Assembly: GCF_020229735.1 (NCBI RefSeq)
Contig: NZ_CP083456.1
Span: 194,001 to 258,000, forward strand
From: Deinococcus taeanensis
Lineage (GTDB): Bacteria; Deinococcota; Deinococci; Deinococcales; Deinococcaceae
Direction of reading: 5' to 3'
Length of the DNA stretch: 64,000 nt
Shown: positions 23,768 through 33,133 of the stretch, piece by piece
How positions within the stretch are numbered: position 1 is the stretch's first letter
Layout of the letters: each line of letters begins with the position of its first letter
The notes under the pieces: model-generated
What the model was told of the DNA's origin: nothing
Seen by the model: the letters and a program-made list of their open reading frames with translations, nothing else
Database searches by the model: none
Program-made: the position numbers and the translations under genes

Positions 23768-25378
23768 ATGACGACGTCCCTGTTTCCCCTGACCGAAGCC
23801 TACCTCGTTGCCAGCGGCGATATGCGCCTCGCCGCCAACCAGCAGTGCTGGCCCGCGCAGGCGCAGATGGAAGCCCAGCTGACCCGGGCGCTCTCGGCGC
23901 TGGGCGTGCAGGTCACCCGCGCGCACGGCCTGGACCCGCGCGAACAGCACGGGTTCATCTCGTCGCAGCGGATGGGCATGGACGTGTTCCGGCGCATTCC
24001 GAAGGACGCGCCGGTGATCGTCGCCGAAGCGGTGTGGCAGTACAGCCATCATGTGCTGGCCGGCCTGCGCGCCCACCGCGGCCCGGTCCTGACGGTCGCC
24101 AACTGGAGCGGGCAGTGGCCCGGACTGGTGGGCCTGCTCAACCTCAATGGCAGCCTCACCAAGATGAACGCCGAGTACAGCACCCTGTGGAGTGAGGATT
24201 TTCAGGATGAGTTCTTTGTCACCCGCCTGACCGAGTGGGTGCAGACCGGTCGGGTGACGCACGACCGGTCGCACGTCCGGTCCTTTGACGCGCAGCGGGT
24301 GCCGGACGCGCAGCGGGCGCTGGGCACCCGGCTGGCCGCTGACCTGCGGGAACGCCAGGCCATCCTCGGCATTTTCGACGAGGGCTGCATGGGCATGTAC
24401 AACGCCGTTATCGACGACGAACTGCTCAATCCCCTGGGCCTGTACAAGGAGCGGCTCAGCCAGTCCGCCCTGTACGCCGCCATGCAGCAGGTCACGGACG
24501 AGGAGGCGCAGGAGGCGCTCGACTGGCTGCTCGGGCGCGGCATGCACTTCGCCTGGGGCGAGGATCCGGCGAGCGAACTGACGCGCGGGCAGACGCTCGA
24601 CCAGCTCCGGATGTACGTGGCGGCCGTGCGCATCGCCGCGCAGTTCGGCTGTGACGCCGTCGGCATCCAGTACCAGCAGGGCCTCAAGGACCTCGCGCCG
24701 GCCAGCGACCTCGCCGAGGGCCTGCTGAACAACCCCGAGCGGCCCCCGGTCCGCGACCCCCGCACCGGTGAGGTCCTGTACGGCGGCCGGGCGCTGCCGC
24801 ACTTTAACGAGGTCGACGAGGGCGCCGCCGTGGACGGCCTGCTGACGCAGGAGGTGTGGACCGCGCTTGGCCTGGAGCCGTCCAACACCCTGCATGACCT
24901 GCGCTGGGGCGAGCAGCACGGGGGGCAGTTCGTGTGGGTCTTCATGATTTCCGGCGCCGCGCCGGCGTCGCATTTCGCGGGCGGGTACGCCGGCGCGTCG
25001 AGCGAGCGTCAGCCGCCGATGTTCTTCGCGCAGGGGGGCGGCACGCTCAAGGGCGAAAGCCGGCCCGGCCCGCTGGTCTGGTCGCGGGTGTACGTCCGCT
25101 CAGGCCGGCTGCACGCCGACCTGGGCCTCGGGGAGGCCGTCGCGCTGCCGGAGGCGGAAGTGCAGCGCCGCTGGGCGCTCACGACGCCCCAGTGGCCGAT
25201 CATGAACGCGGTGCTCGAAGGGGTCGGCCGTGACCAGATGATGGCGCAGCATCAGGCGAACCACATTCAGGTGGCCTACGCCCCCAGCCGCGACGCGGCT
25301 CTGGAAGCGCTGAACGTCAAGGCCACGCTGTTTGACGCGCTGGGCGTCGACGTTCACCTCTGCGGCGTGCCGGCGTGA
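23768..25378 (+). CDS. Sugar isomerase-like protein (L-fucose/L-arabinose isomerase fold)
   Basis: The 536-residue protein resembles the fucose/arabinose isomerase group, which interconverts aldoses and ketoses with Mn2+. Fold clues are the alternating alpha/beta N-terminal domains (PVIVAEAVWQYSHHVLAGLRAHRGPVLTVANWSGQWPGLVGLLNLNGSL) and the C-terminal region GGQFVWVFMISGAAPASHF. Candidate metal ligands are in GIFDEGCMGMYNA near 203 and DAVGIQYQQGLKD. Sequence is far from characterised fucose isomerases, so the substrate is open. The stop overlaps the kinase start, which supports a joint isomerise-phosphorylate step. Confidence 0.72.
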   Translation: MTTSLFPLTEAYLVASGDMRLAANQQCWPAQAQMEAQLTRALSALGVQVTRAHGLDPREQHGFISSQRMGMDVFRRIPKDAPVIVAEAVWQYSHHVLAGLRAHRGPVLTVANWSGQWPGLVGLLNLNGSLTKMNAEYSTLWSEDFQDEFFVTRLTEWVQTGRVTHDRSHVRSFDAQRVPDAQRALGTRLAADLRERQAILGIFDEGCMGMYNAVIDDELLNPLGLYKERLSQSALYAAMQQVTDEEAQEALDWLLGRGMHFAWGEDPASELTRGQTLDQLRMYVAAVRIAAQFGCDAVGIQYQQGLKDLAPASDLAEGLLNNPERPPVRDPRTGEVLYGGRALPHFNEVDEGAAVDGLLTQEVWTALGLEPSNTLHDLRWGEQHGGQFVWVFMISGAAPASHFAGGYAGASSERQPPMFFAQGGGTLKGESRPGPLVWSRVYVRSGRLHADLGLGEAVALPEAEVQRRWALTTPQWPIMNAVLEGVGRDQMMAQHQANHIQVAYAPSRDAALEALNVKATLFDALGVDVHLCGVPA

Positions 25379-26886
25379 GCGCCCCCGGTCCGCTGCTGCT
25401 CGGGCTGGACGTCGGCACGTACTCCAGCAAGGGCGTCCTGGTGACGCCCGCCGGGGAACTTGTCGCCCAGCAGGTCGTGACCCATACGCTGTCGATGCCC
25501 GCCCCGGGCCACGTGGAACAGGACGCCGACGGGGTGTGGTGGGCCGACGCGCAGCAGCTGATCCGCGCGCTCCTGCAGGGCGTCGATCCCGCGCGGGTGG
25601 CGGGGGTGGCGTGCAGCGCGATCGGGCCGACCGTGCTGCCGCTCGACTCGCACGGCCGGCCGCTGCGCCCCGGGATCCTCTACGGCGTGGACACCCGCGC
25701 CCAGGCGCAGATCGACGCGCTCAACCGCGAACTGGGCGAAGCCCGCCTCTTCGCGCACAGCGGCATGGCCCTGACCAGCCAGGCCACCGGCCCCAAGATC
25801 CGCTGGCTGCGCGAGCACGAACCCGGCGTCTGGGCCCGGACCCACACGCTCACCACCGCCAGCAGCTACCTCACCTACCGCCTGACCGGCCGCCACGTCA
25901 TGGACCACCACACCGCCGCGCACTGCATGCCGCTGTACGACCCCCGCACCCGCCAGTGGTCGCCGGCGTTCAGCGCCGCGGTGCTCGGCGACCGGGACCT
26001 GAGCCGGCTGCCGGACCTGGCGTGGAGTGACGAGCGGGCCGGGGAGGTCACGCCCGAAGCCGGCGCCCTGACCGGCCTGCGCCCCGGCACGCCCGTGGCG
26101 GTGGGCACGGTGGACGCCCTGGCCGAATCGCTCAGTGTGGGCGTGCGGGCCCCGGGTGACCTGATGCTCATGTACGGCTCCACCACGTTCTTCGTGCTGG
26201 TGCAGGCGGCCGCCACGCCGGACCCGCGGGTGTGGTCGGTGGGCGGCGCGTTTCCCGGGCAGGTGAACCTCGCGGCCGGCATGGGCACCACCGGCAGCCT
26301 GACGCGCTGGATGGCCGACGAGTTCGCGCGGGACCTGCCGACCGAGCAGGCCTACGACGCGCTGTTCGCGGCCGCGCGGGACCTGCCGCCCGGCGCGCAG
26401 GGGCTGCTGTGCCTGCCGTACTTCAGCGGGGAACGCACGCCCATCAACGACCCGCAGGCGCGCGGGGTCATCGCGGGCCTGACCCTCTCGCACACCCGGG
26501 CGCACCTGTTCCGCGCGGCGCTGGAGGGCGTGGCGTTCGGCATTCGCCACAACCTGGAGGCCTTTGCGGCGCTGGGTGCCGACGTCCGCCGCGTGGTGGC
26601 CGTGGGCGGCGGCACGAAAGGCCGGCTCTGGCTGCAGATCGTCAGTGATGTCACCGGCGTGCCGCAGGAAACGGCGGAAGTGACGCTCGGCGCCAGTTAC
26701 GGCGACGCCTTCCTCGCCGGCCGCGCCGCGGGTCTCCTCAGCGCGGCCGACCTGCCGGGCTGGGTCAGGCCGGCGCCGACGGTCGTCCCGGACGCCGCCG
26801 CGAAGGCAGAGTACGACCGGCTCTACCCGCTGTACCGCGAGCTGTACACCGGCACGCGCCCGGTCGTGCACGCCCTCGCCCGCTGA
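25375..26886 (+). CDS. FGGY-family carbohydrate kinase (xylulokinase-like)
   Basis: The 503-residue protein has the two actin-like domains of FGGY kinases. The phosphate-1 loop LGLDVGTYSSKGVLV is at residues 9-23, the GHVEQDADGVWW motif near 43 matches the substrate-side loop, and the C-terminal signature HLFRAALEGVAFGIRHNLE is near 377 with GGGTKGRLW near 407. It should phosphorylate the ketose formed by the isomerase-like enzyme. GTG 25375 overlaps the previous stop (GTGA). Closest by signature to xylulokinase; exact sugar unknown. Confidence 0.9.
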   Translation: MSAPGPLLLGLDVGTYSSKGVLVTPAGELVAQQVVTHTLSMPAPGHVEQDADGVWWADAQQLIRALLQGVDPARVAGVACSAIGPTVLPLDSHGRPLRPGILYGVDTRAQAQIDALNRELGEARLFAHSGMALTSQATGPKIRWLREHEPGVWARTHTLTTASSYLTYRLTGRHVMDHHTAAHCMPLYDPRTRQWSPAFSAAVLGDRDLSRLPDLAWSDERAGEVTPEAGALTGLRPGTPVAVGTVDALAESLSVGVRAPGDLMLMYGSTTFFVLVQAAATPDPRVWSVGGAFPGQVNLAAGMGTTGSLTRWMADEFARDLPTEQAYDALFAAARDLPPGAQGLLCLPYFSGERTPINDPQARGVIAGLTLSHTRAHLFRAALEGVAFGIRHNLEAFAALGADVRRVVAVGGGTKGRLWLQIVSDVTGVPQETAEVTLGASYGDAFLAGRAAGLLSAADLPGWVRPAPTVVPDAAAKAEYDRLYPLYRELYTGTRPVVHALAR

Positions 26887-27333
26887 AGGTTCCGTCTGGG
26901 TCCACCCGGAGCGGGGCCGGGTCTGGCGTCAGTGGTGCGCGGCCCGCCGGGCACAGCTGGACCGGCGGTGCGCGGCGGCCAGCCCCGGGTCCGCCACGTT
27001 CCGCTGTTCCGGCCGCGCTCCAGGTCGCCCGGGCGCAGCGCGCCGGACACCGCGGCGTGTTCCGCGAGCGACGCCTCGCCCGGGGCGGCGGCATTGAAGG
27101 ACGCCCGTTCGGTGCGCCGCCGTTTGCGCTTGAGGGGGCCCAGGGGCCGCTGCAGTTCATGGTTGCCGGACCCGGCGGTCCAGACCTGGTGAACGGCGGT
27201 ATCAGCCCCGGCGGCGTCCTGGGTCGGCAGAGCGAGTTGCAGTGGGGCCGCACGGCGCGCCCGCGGCCCCGCCGGGAGCCGCCACGGAATACACGTCAGC
27301 TCCTGACGGGAATGCCGGTTACGCTGGCCGCAC
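26887..27333. other. Intergenic region, no gene recognised
   Basis: About 447 bases between the kinase and the DinB-like gene. Frames on both strands give only low-complexity translations. The promoter of the DinB-like gene must be at its end. Confidence 0.45.
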
Positions 27334-27825
27334 ATGACCCAACCGCACGACCAACCCGGTGTGTTCACCGCTCAGGAAATGCTCCAGCACTGGAAGGGCC
27401 ACCGAGCCCTCACGCGGCGCACGATCGAACGCTTCCCGGACGATCAGTTGTTTTCGTTCACGCCTGGCGCGCCCCTGCGGACGTTCGGCGACATGATGCT
27501 CGAAACCGTCCGCATGATCGCGCCCAGTCTGCACGGCACCCGGACCGGCGAGTGGAACTTCAAGCTGGCGGACACCAGCGCCATTCAGGACAAAGCGGCT
27601 CTTCTCGCGGCCTGGGACGAAGCCGACGAGCTGATCGCCACCACGTGGCCGCACCTGACGCGTGAGGCGCTGCGCGGGGTCGTGCCGCCCCTGCCTCATC
27701 TCAGGGCGCTGCCCTACCTGGTGGACAATGAGATTCATCACCGCGCGCAGGGGTTCATCTACCTGCGGCTGCTGGGCACCGAACCACCGGCCTTCTACGA
27801 ACGGGAAGCAACTTCGCCCGCCTGA
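27334..27825 (+). CDS. DinB-like protein
   Basis: The 163-residue protein fits the DinB/YfiT four-helix metal-binding family: FTAQEMLQHWKGHRALTRRTIERFPDDQLFSF at the start, HH pair in VDNEIHHRAQGFIYLRLLGTEPPAFYE near 140, the usual third metal histidine region. The first metal histidine may be replaced (GDMMLETVRM in place of HxxH). Many DinB proteins are thiol-dependent transferases or damage-induced proteins of unknown role; they are numerous in Deinococcus. The start ATG lacks a good ribosome-binding site. Confidence 0.85.
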   Translation: MTQPHDQPGVFTAQEMLQHWKGHRALTRRTIERFPDDQLFSFTPGAPLRTFGDMMLETVRMIAPSLHGTRTGEWNFKLADTSAIQDKAALLAAWDEADELIATTWPHLTREALRGVVPPLPHLRALPYLVDNEIHHRAQGFIYLRLLGTEPPAFYEREATSPA

Positions 27826-28188
27826 CCGGAAGCCCGCGCCGGCATTCGGCCTGCCCCCCCGCGGAGCGCGCGCTGGACCGGTTCCCGGCACAGGGGCCGG
27901 GCGCCCCATACCGTTTCATCCCGCGGGTCCAGTGGACGCCCGCTCATGGACGCCCGCTCAGCGGTCACAGGCCACCGACGCCGGTTCCGGGTGGAACGCG
28001 GGCGTTTCCGGAGGCCAGCCCTTGTGGCGGTGAGACCTCCGGTTCACGGCCGGAGCCTGCGCTTCTTCTCTCAACCGGACTGAACCGGGCCTGCCCAGAG
28101 GTCCGAACACCGGGTCCTGTCGGCGGCCTGCAGGCCCCGCCCGCGCAGAACAAGCAGGCCAGCGGCGCCCAGGTGGCTCCGGCCTGAC
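27826..28188. other. Intergenic region with a tandem 14-bp duplication
   Basis: No gene seen in 363 bases. TGGACGCCCGCTCA occurs twice in tandem at 27933-27946 and 27947-27960, a recent slip or a binding-site pair. Confidence 0.5.
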
Positions 28189-28413
28189 CTATACGGAGCT
28201 GTGCGGCGCTTCGAGGGGAATCCGGTATTCCAGGGGGTACTTCTCGGCCACCCACCAGGTCTCGTCACGCGTCCATTTCAGGCCCTGCTGCGTGAACTGA
28301 CTGCACGCGCCGCGCGCCAGCGCAACCGTGTCGTAAGGGCCCAGTCGGCGTAGGAGGGCGCCAGTCTGGGTGTTGACGACGGTGACGTAGATCTGCGGGG
28401 CCGGTAAGGTCAT
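28189..28413 (-). CDS. Small hypothetical protein, 74 residues
   Basis: The frame from ATG 28413 encodes a 74-residue protein with a plausible beta-alpha pattern: PQIYVTVVNTQTGALLRRLGPY, then VALARGACSQFTQQGLKW. Upstream, TACGGT (28425-28420) lies six bases before the ATG, fitting a leaderless transcript. The longer frame that starts upstream would read through the neighbour's promoter region. No family recognised. Confidence 0.6.
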   Translation of the reverse strand: MTLPAPQIYVTVVNTQTGALLRRLGPYDTVALARGACSQFTQQGLKWTRDETWWVAEKYPLEYRIPLEAPHSSV

Positions 28414-28531
28414 CCTGTCACCGTACGCCGTGACCGTGTTGTTCAGCGGTGGGAAAGCCTGGGAGGCTCTCCATGAATGGCCGGACAGACCGGCGTTCCG
28501 GCGGTGCCCAATGTCGCAGGAGCGTGACCCG

Positions 28532-28537
28532 TACACT
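28532..28537 (+). promoter_or_regulatory. Leaderless -10 box TACACT
   Basis: TACACT ends five bases before ATG 28543. No ribosome-binding site is present, so transcription most likely begins at the start codon. Confidence 0.55.
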
Positions 28538-28542
28538 GCGCT

Positions 28543-29259
28543 ATGACCGATCACTCCGATGACGCCAGCGCCACTCAGCGACTTGACGAGGCCGAAAACG
28601 CGTCGTTCAATTCCGCGCGCCGGCACGTCGGCGCCGCGGGATTCGTGCAACAGGAGGTTCTGGAGCAGATCATCAGCGCCGGCAAGGAGCAGATCAGCGT
28701 CACGCGGTCACTGCGTCAGGTGATTGCCGTCACCCAGGCGCAACTGCGGGACCTGTCGGCGCACGCCGCCACGGATCAGCTGCAGGTGCACGTCACCGCC
28801 CTTGAAGGAATTGTGTCCTCCAGTCAGGAGCAGGCCCGCACCGCCGCCGAACTGCGGGAGGTGATCCAGCGGGCGCTGGCCGACGTCCGCGGAACCCCGC
28901 TCGAGGACGTCAGCGCCACGCTCCTGAACACCCTGAGTGCCGTGGTCTGCCGTCAGGCGGAGCAGCTTCAGGCCCTGATCTCGACGGCGCTGAGTGAAGC
29001 CAGCACCGCCGGGCAGGTGGCTGAGCTTCAGCAGGTCAGTGCAGAAGCCCAGGCGCGGCAGGCGGAAGCGGAGCACGAGCAGGAAGAGCGGGAACTCGCC
29101 CACCTCGATCTCCTGGGGGCCGAGGCGCTGGAGCGGGTGCGCGCGTTGGAACAGGGCGGGCAGACGGACGCGGCCCAGCGCACGGCACTGGAGCAGCAGG
29201 CGGAACACACCCGCCTGCTGCTCCTGACGCTGGAAGGGGACGGGAACCCTCAGCAGTAA
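28543..29259 (+). CDS. Coiled-coil hypothetical protein
   Basis: The 238-residue protein is almost entirely predicted helix with heptad-like spacing: VLEQIISAGKEQISVTRSLRQV, ELREVIQRALADV, and a Glu/Gln-rich C-terminal coil (EAQARQAEAEHEQEERELAHL). It resembles the signalling helix of chemotaxis-type proteins in pattern but has no hairpin tip motif, membrane segment or signal peptide. Function unknown; a cytoplasmic structural or scaffold role is possible. Leaderless start as judged by the -10 box. Confidence 0.7.
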   Translation: MTDHSDDASATQRLDEAENASFNSARRHVGAAGFVQQEVLEQIISAGKEQISVTRSLRQVIAVTQAQLRDLSAHAATDQLQVHVTALEGIVSSSQEQARTAAELREVIQRALADVRGTPLEDVSATLLNTLSAVVCRQAEQLQALISTALSEASTAGQVAELQQVSAEAQARQAEAEHEQEERELAHLDLLGAEALERVRALEQGGQTDAAQRTALEQQAEHTRLLLLTLEGDGNPQQ

Positions 29260-29497
29260 ACACGAACAGCGCTGGCGCCCCAGGTGATCTGTTCCGGCAC
29301 GCGCGCAGCCACCCGGGCCGGTTCACGGTTCAGTCCTCGGCTGCTCCCCAGGCCAGTGACCGCCTGGCCCGCAGCGCGCAATACCGGTCTGGCCTCCATC
29401 CGGGGGCGGGCGGCGCAGGTAGAATTGACAGATTCGGGAGGCTCAGCGGCCGGGACGGCCGTTGTTCTTCGAAGCACTCTCTTTTAAAGGCAGTCTG

Positions 29498-29743
29498 ATG
29501 ACATTATTGTATTCGTTTACGTTGACCTACCGCCCGACAGGAGAAACCCAGTCATTCACGGCGTCAGCGCTCAGGTCCGAGCTGATTCACCATGGATTTT
29601 TTGCCTGTGACTTTACGGGTTGGCCGCCGCCCTTTCTGGGCTACTCGGACCGCAGCACCATGGTCCGGGCCATGGAAGTCGGACAGACCTGTGTGGAGGT
29701 GCTGGACTGGCGCCTGGACGTGAGGCAGTCAGACACCGCCTGA
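29498..29743 (+). CDS. Small hypothetical protein, 81 residues
   Basis: The 81-residue protein begins MTLLYSFTLTYRPTGET, has FFACDFTGWPPPFLG in the middle and ends VCVEVLDWRLDV-like. The first 60 bases (29490-29545) are unusually AT-rich for this window, which suggests transfer or an unusual 5' region. The ATG at 29498 is preceded by AAAGG at eight bases. No family recognised. Confidence 0.55.
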   Translation: MTLLYSFTLTYRPTGETQSFTASALRSELIHHGFFACDFTGWPPPFLGYSDRSTMVRAMEVGQTCVEVLDWRLDVRQSDTA

Positions 29744-30383
29744 GCCGCGCCGCACAGGGGCCCGGTCAGCGCACCCTGGTGGGCGCCGCACAGCAGAGCC
29801 ACGGACACGAGGCGTTTCGTGTGCCGGCGCCCCGCGGCTCTTGTCCCGGACCTTCATGCACGCCCTGAGGGTCGCCCTGATCAGGTCGACGGTGATCTCC
29901 TCCGGGTTGTCGACGCTCGGCGCGCCGTAAGGGTCGTGTCCGGGGGAGCACCGGCGGCGTCCATGGTGGACAACGAGAACAGCAGCTTCACCGGTCCGCT
30001 GGCCACCACGCTGTTCTACCGGCTGTTACCAGTGCCGGCCATGACGCCCGCGCCCTGCGAGAGAACGAGCAGGTCGCCGCACAACGCCGCGCAGACGCGC
30101 TTGTCCTCCTCGCCTGTGACGCCGCCCGGTCCGTCCGCGCCTGGTCCGGTCCCCGTGGAGGGTGGCGGTGGTGTGGGCGGCCAGGGCCGACAGCGCGCCG
30201 AGGGCAATCAGGATGTCAGGGCGTTCACCAGTGCGCCCTGGGCCTCAGATCACGGCTTCCAGCGCGACCGGCGGGAGCCTTCTGGTCGCCTTCACCGGTG
30301 CAGGGTCGCATTCCTCCGCAAGCAGCCGGCATCAGGGAGGGAGATGTGCCCGGCGGACACGTCCTCCTCCCTGCGGCTGACCT
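29744..30383. other. Gene-poor 640 bp, possible gene remnants
   Basis: No intact gene is visible. On the minus strand a short stretch near 29840-29930 reads GAPSVDNPEEITVDLIRATL, which looks like former coding sequence, but stops and frameshifts surround it. I cannot name a family. Confidence 0.4.
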
Positions 30384-31742
30384 TCAGCTGCCGCCGACCG
30401 ACAGGGCCCGCACGCGTACCGCCGGCATGCCTGTGCCGTACTGGGACCATTCGGGCGTGTCTGACACCGCTTCGACGTCGCGCAGCAGGTCCAGGATGTT
30501 GCCGGCCACGGTAAAGACCTCCAGCGGGTGGGTGACGTCACCGCTGTCCAGCCAGAAGCCTTCGGCTTCCAGACTGAATTCGCCGGTGTAGGGATGTGCG
30601 CCCGCGTGGCCGCCGGAGACGCCGGTGAGCAGCACGCCGGTGACGCCAGCGCGGATCTCGGCGGCCGGCGTGCGGCCGGGTTCGAGCAGCAGGTTGCTCG
30701 GCCCGACGCCCACCAGGCCCTGGTACCCGGGGCGGGAGGCGTGCCCGGTGCTCTGGGTGCCGGCGCGCGCGGCGGTCTGGGCGTTGTGCATGAACGCGGT
30801 CAGGCGCCCGGCACTGAGCAGCGTCAGGGGCGCGCTGGGACAGCCTTCAGCGTCGAAGGCACGTGAGTTGAGCCCGCGCGGCAGGGTGGGATCGTCCACC
30901 AGGGTGATCAGCGCGCTGCCGATGGTGTCGCCCAGCCGGCCGGCCAGCGGGCTTTTGCCTTCTTCCACCATCTTGGCGCTGAACATCCCGGCAAACAGGC
31001 TCAGCAGTTCGCCCAGGCACTCACCGCTGATGACGGCCGGGAACGTGCCGCTGGGCGCCGGGTGGGCGCCGAGCAGCGCCACGGACTTCCGAACGGCGTT
31101 CAGGGCGGTCTGGGTGGGGTCCAGTTCGGTGAACTCGCGGGTGAACTGCCAGTCACCGCGCATCTTGTTCTGCCCGTTCTCGCTGACCAGCGGCGCGACG
31201 AAGTGATGCGCGTACAGGGCCTTGAAGCCGCGGGAGAGCCCCTGGGTGTTGCCGACCAGGGTTTCGGAGTCGCTGTCGCCGTAGCCGCCGTAGGGCACGC
31301 TGGTCACCCGGGGGTCGGCTTCACGGGCGGTGCGCTCAAGCGCGATGGCCACCTGCACCTTCTGCTCGACCGTCACGCCGCTGAGGCCTTCGCCGTGCAG
31401 GTCCAGGCTGGGCGGCTCACCCCAGGCGACCAGCGCCGAGCCGGCTTCCGGCGCCACCAGCTCAGCGTTTTCCAGGGCGCTTTGCAGGGCGCGGTCAAGC
31501 GCGGGACGCGCGAGGTTCTCCGTGAAGCTGTACCCCCACGCGCCCCGCACCAGGGCGCGCAGTCCGACGCCCTGACGGCCGTGCAGTTTGAATTCGCTGA
31601 CCTCACCCTGGAAGGCGCGGACGCTGGTGGAGGTGCCGCGCGTGGCGTAGACCTCAAGCGCCACACCGCGGGTCCGGGCGGCGCCCAGCAGGTACTCGCG
31701 GGCCTGCCCGATGGTGAGCTGTTCGGTGCTGGTGCCGGTCAT
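30384..31742 (-). CDS. tldE: TldE/PmbA-family metalloprotease partner subunit
   Basis: The 452-residue protein belongs to the TldD/TldE family. Residues KLHGRQGVGLRALVRGAWGYSFTENL near 50, SRGFKALYAHHFVAP near 160 and the C-terminal GVTGVLLTGVSGGHAGAHPYTGEFS near 375 are typical of TldE/PmbA, which lacks the HExxxH metal site and forms a heterodimer with TldD to degrade unfolded peptides or process modified peptides. The ATG at 31742 overlaps the tldD stop by four bases; the longer open frame upstream is a shadow of tldD. Confidence 0.92.
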   Translation of the reverse strand: MTGTSTEQLTIGQAREYLLGAARTRGVALEVYATRGTSTSVRAFQGEVSEFKLHGRQGVGLRALVRGAWGYSFTENLARPALDRALQSALENAELVAPEAGSALVAWGEPPSLDLHGEGLSGVTVEQKVQVAIALERTAREADPRVTSVPYGGYGDSDSETLVGNTQGLSRGFKALYAHHFVAPLVSENGQNKMRGDWQFTREFTELDPTQTALNAVRKSVALLGAHPAPSGTFPAVISGECLGELLSLFAGMFSAKMVEEGKSPLAGRLGDTIGSALITLVDDPTLPRGLNSRAFDAEGCPSAPLTLLSAGRLTAFMHNAQTAARAGTQSTGHASRPGYQGLVGVGPSNLLLEPGRTPAAEIRAGVTGVLLTGVSGGHAGAHPYTGEFSLEAEGFWLDSGDVTHPLEVFTVAGNILDLLRDVEAVSDTPEWSQYGTGMPAVRVRALSVGGS

Positions 31743-33133
31743 GCGCGTCCTCCCACGGTGATTTCCGAAACGAGAATGTGAGGCTGGCCCACGTCGGTGG
31801 GCAGGGACCCGGACACGCTGCCGCACATGCCCTGGCCCAGGCGGAGGTCGCCGGCCACGCCGACGATGTTGAGCAGGTCCTGCGCGCCGTTGCCGACAAG
31901 CGAAGCGCCGCGCAGCGGCTCGGCAATCTCTCCGCCGCGGATCATGTAGGCCTCGTTCACCGCGAAGTTGTAGTCCCCGGTGCCGGGCGTGACGCTGCCG
32001 CCGCCCATCTTGCGGGCGTAGATGCCGTGCTGGACACTGCGGATCAGGTCGTCGGGGGTCTGGGTGCCGTTGTCGATAAAGGTCGAGCGCATGCGGCTGG
32101 CCGGCGCGAAGGTGTAGTTCTGGCGCCGGCCGGATCCGGTGCGGGCGTAGCCGGTGTTCAGTGCGCCCACCCGGTCGACCATGAATGACCGGAGCACCCC
32201 GTGTTCGATCAGGGTGGTGCGCTGGGCCGGCATGCCCTCGTCGTCCACATTCACCATGCCCCACGAGCCGGGAATGGTGCCGTCGTCGACGGCGCTGACA
32301 CACTCGTGCGCGATGCGCCGCCCCATCTTGTCGGCGAAGACACTGGCGTTCTTCTCGACCGCGGTGGTTTCCAGGATGTGCCCGCAGGCTTCGTGGAAGA
32401 TCACGCCGCCGAACGCGTTGCCGATCACCACCGGCAGCCGGCCGGCCGGCGCGTAGCCGGCGCGCAGCATGACGTTGGCGATGCGGGCGGCTTCGGCGCC
32501 GACGCTTTCCGGGGTCACGTCGTCATAGAATTCCAGGCCGCGGCTGGCGCCGGGCCCGTAGTGGCCGCTTTCTCGCAGCGTGCCGTCCTGGGCGATGGCG
32601 CTCACCATCAGCCGGGTCTGGACGCGTTCGTCTTCGGCCCACAGGCCTTCGCTGTTGGCGATCAGGACGCGCTGCACCCGGTCGAGGTAGCTGACGTCCA
32701 CCGTCCGGACGTCGCCCACGCCAGCGGCCGCCCCGTGCGCGCGGCGCATCAGGGCCAGCTTGTCGCGCCTGGCGGCTGTCAGGGGATGCTCGCGGGCCAC
32801 GTACAGCGGCGTGACGTCCACGCGGCGGAAGTCCAGGCCGCCGGCGCCGCTGCGTTCCACTTCGCCCTGCGCGCCGCGCGCGCTGGCCACAGCGCCGGCC
32901 AGGTCGCGCAGGCCGCTGACAGTGACGTCGTTGGTGTAGGCGTACACCACCCGGGTGCCGTACAGCAGCCGCAGGCCGGCGCCGAAAAGGTTTCCGCCGC
33001 CGGCGTCCTTGACTTCGCCCTGGTGCAGGCGCAGCGTCGTGTTGACGGTGTCCTCCACGAACAGTTCGGCGAAGTCGGCGCCTCCGGCGCGGGCGAGTTC
33101 CAGTACCTCACGGACCATGGTTTCGTCGAGCAT
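31739..33133 (-). CDS. tldD: TldD-family metalloprotease subunit
   Basis: The 464-residue protein has the TldD metal site HEACGHILE near residue 249 (HExxxH), DLAGAV-like N-terminal region and the C-terminal GNGAQDLLNIVGVAGDLRLGQGMCG typical of the active subunit. With TldE it forms a cage-like protease whose known roles include microcin maturation and CcdA degradation in enterobacteria. Its start overlaps the stop of the winged-helix regulator (ATGA), so regulator, tldD and tldE form one operon. No peptide substrate gene was recognised beside it. Confidence 0.94.
   Translation of the reverse strand: MLDETMVREVLELARAGGADFAELFVEDTVNTTLRLHQGEVKDAGGGNLFGAGLRLLYGTRVVYAYTNDVTVSGLRDLAGAVASARGAQGEVERSGAGGLDFRRVDVTPLYVAREHPLTAARRDKLALMRRAHGAAAGVGDVRTVDVSYLDRVQRVLIANSEGLWAEDERVQTRLMVSAIAQDGTLRESGHYGPGASRGLEFYDDVTPESVGAEAARIANVMLRAGYAPAGRLPVVIGNAFGGVIFHEACGHILETTAVEKNASVFADKMGRRIAHECVSAVDDGTIPGSWGMVNVDDEGMPAQRTTLIEHGVLRSFMVDRVGALNTGYARTGSGRRQNYTFAPASRMRSTFIDNGTQTPDDLIRSVQHGIYARKMGGGSVTPGTGDYNFAVNEAYMIRGGEIAEPLRGASLVGNGAQDLLNIVGVAGDLRLGQGMCGSVSGSLPTDVGQPHILVSEITVGGRA

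Noticed and set aside
20785..26886. Defence system or secondary-metabolite cluster
   Set aside because: All genes match ordinary sugar transport and metabolism families; no nuclease, reverse transcriptase or synthase seen.
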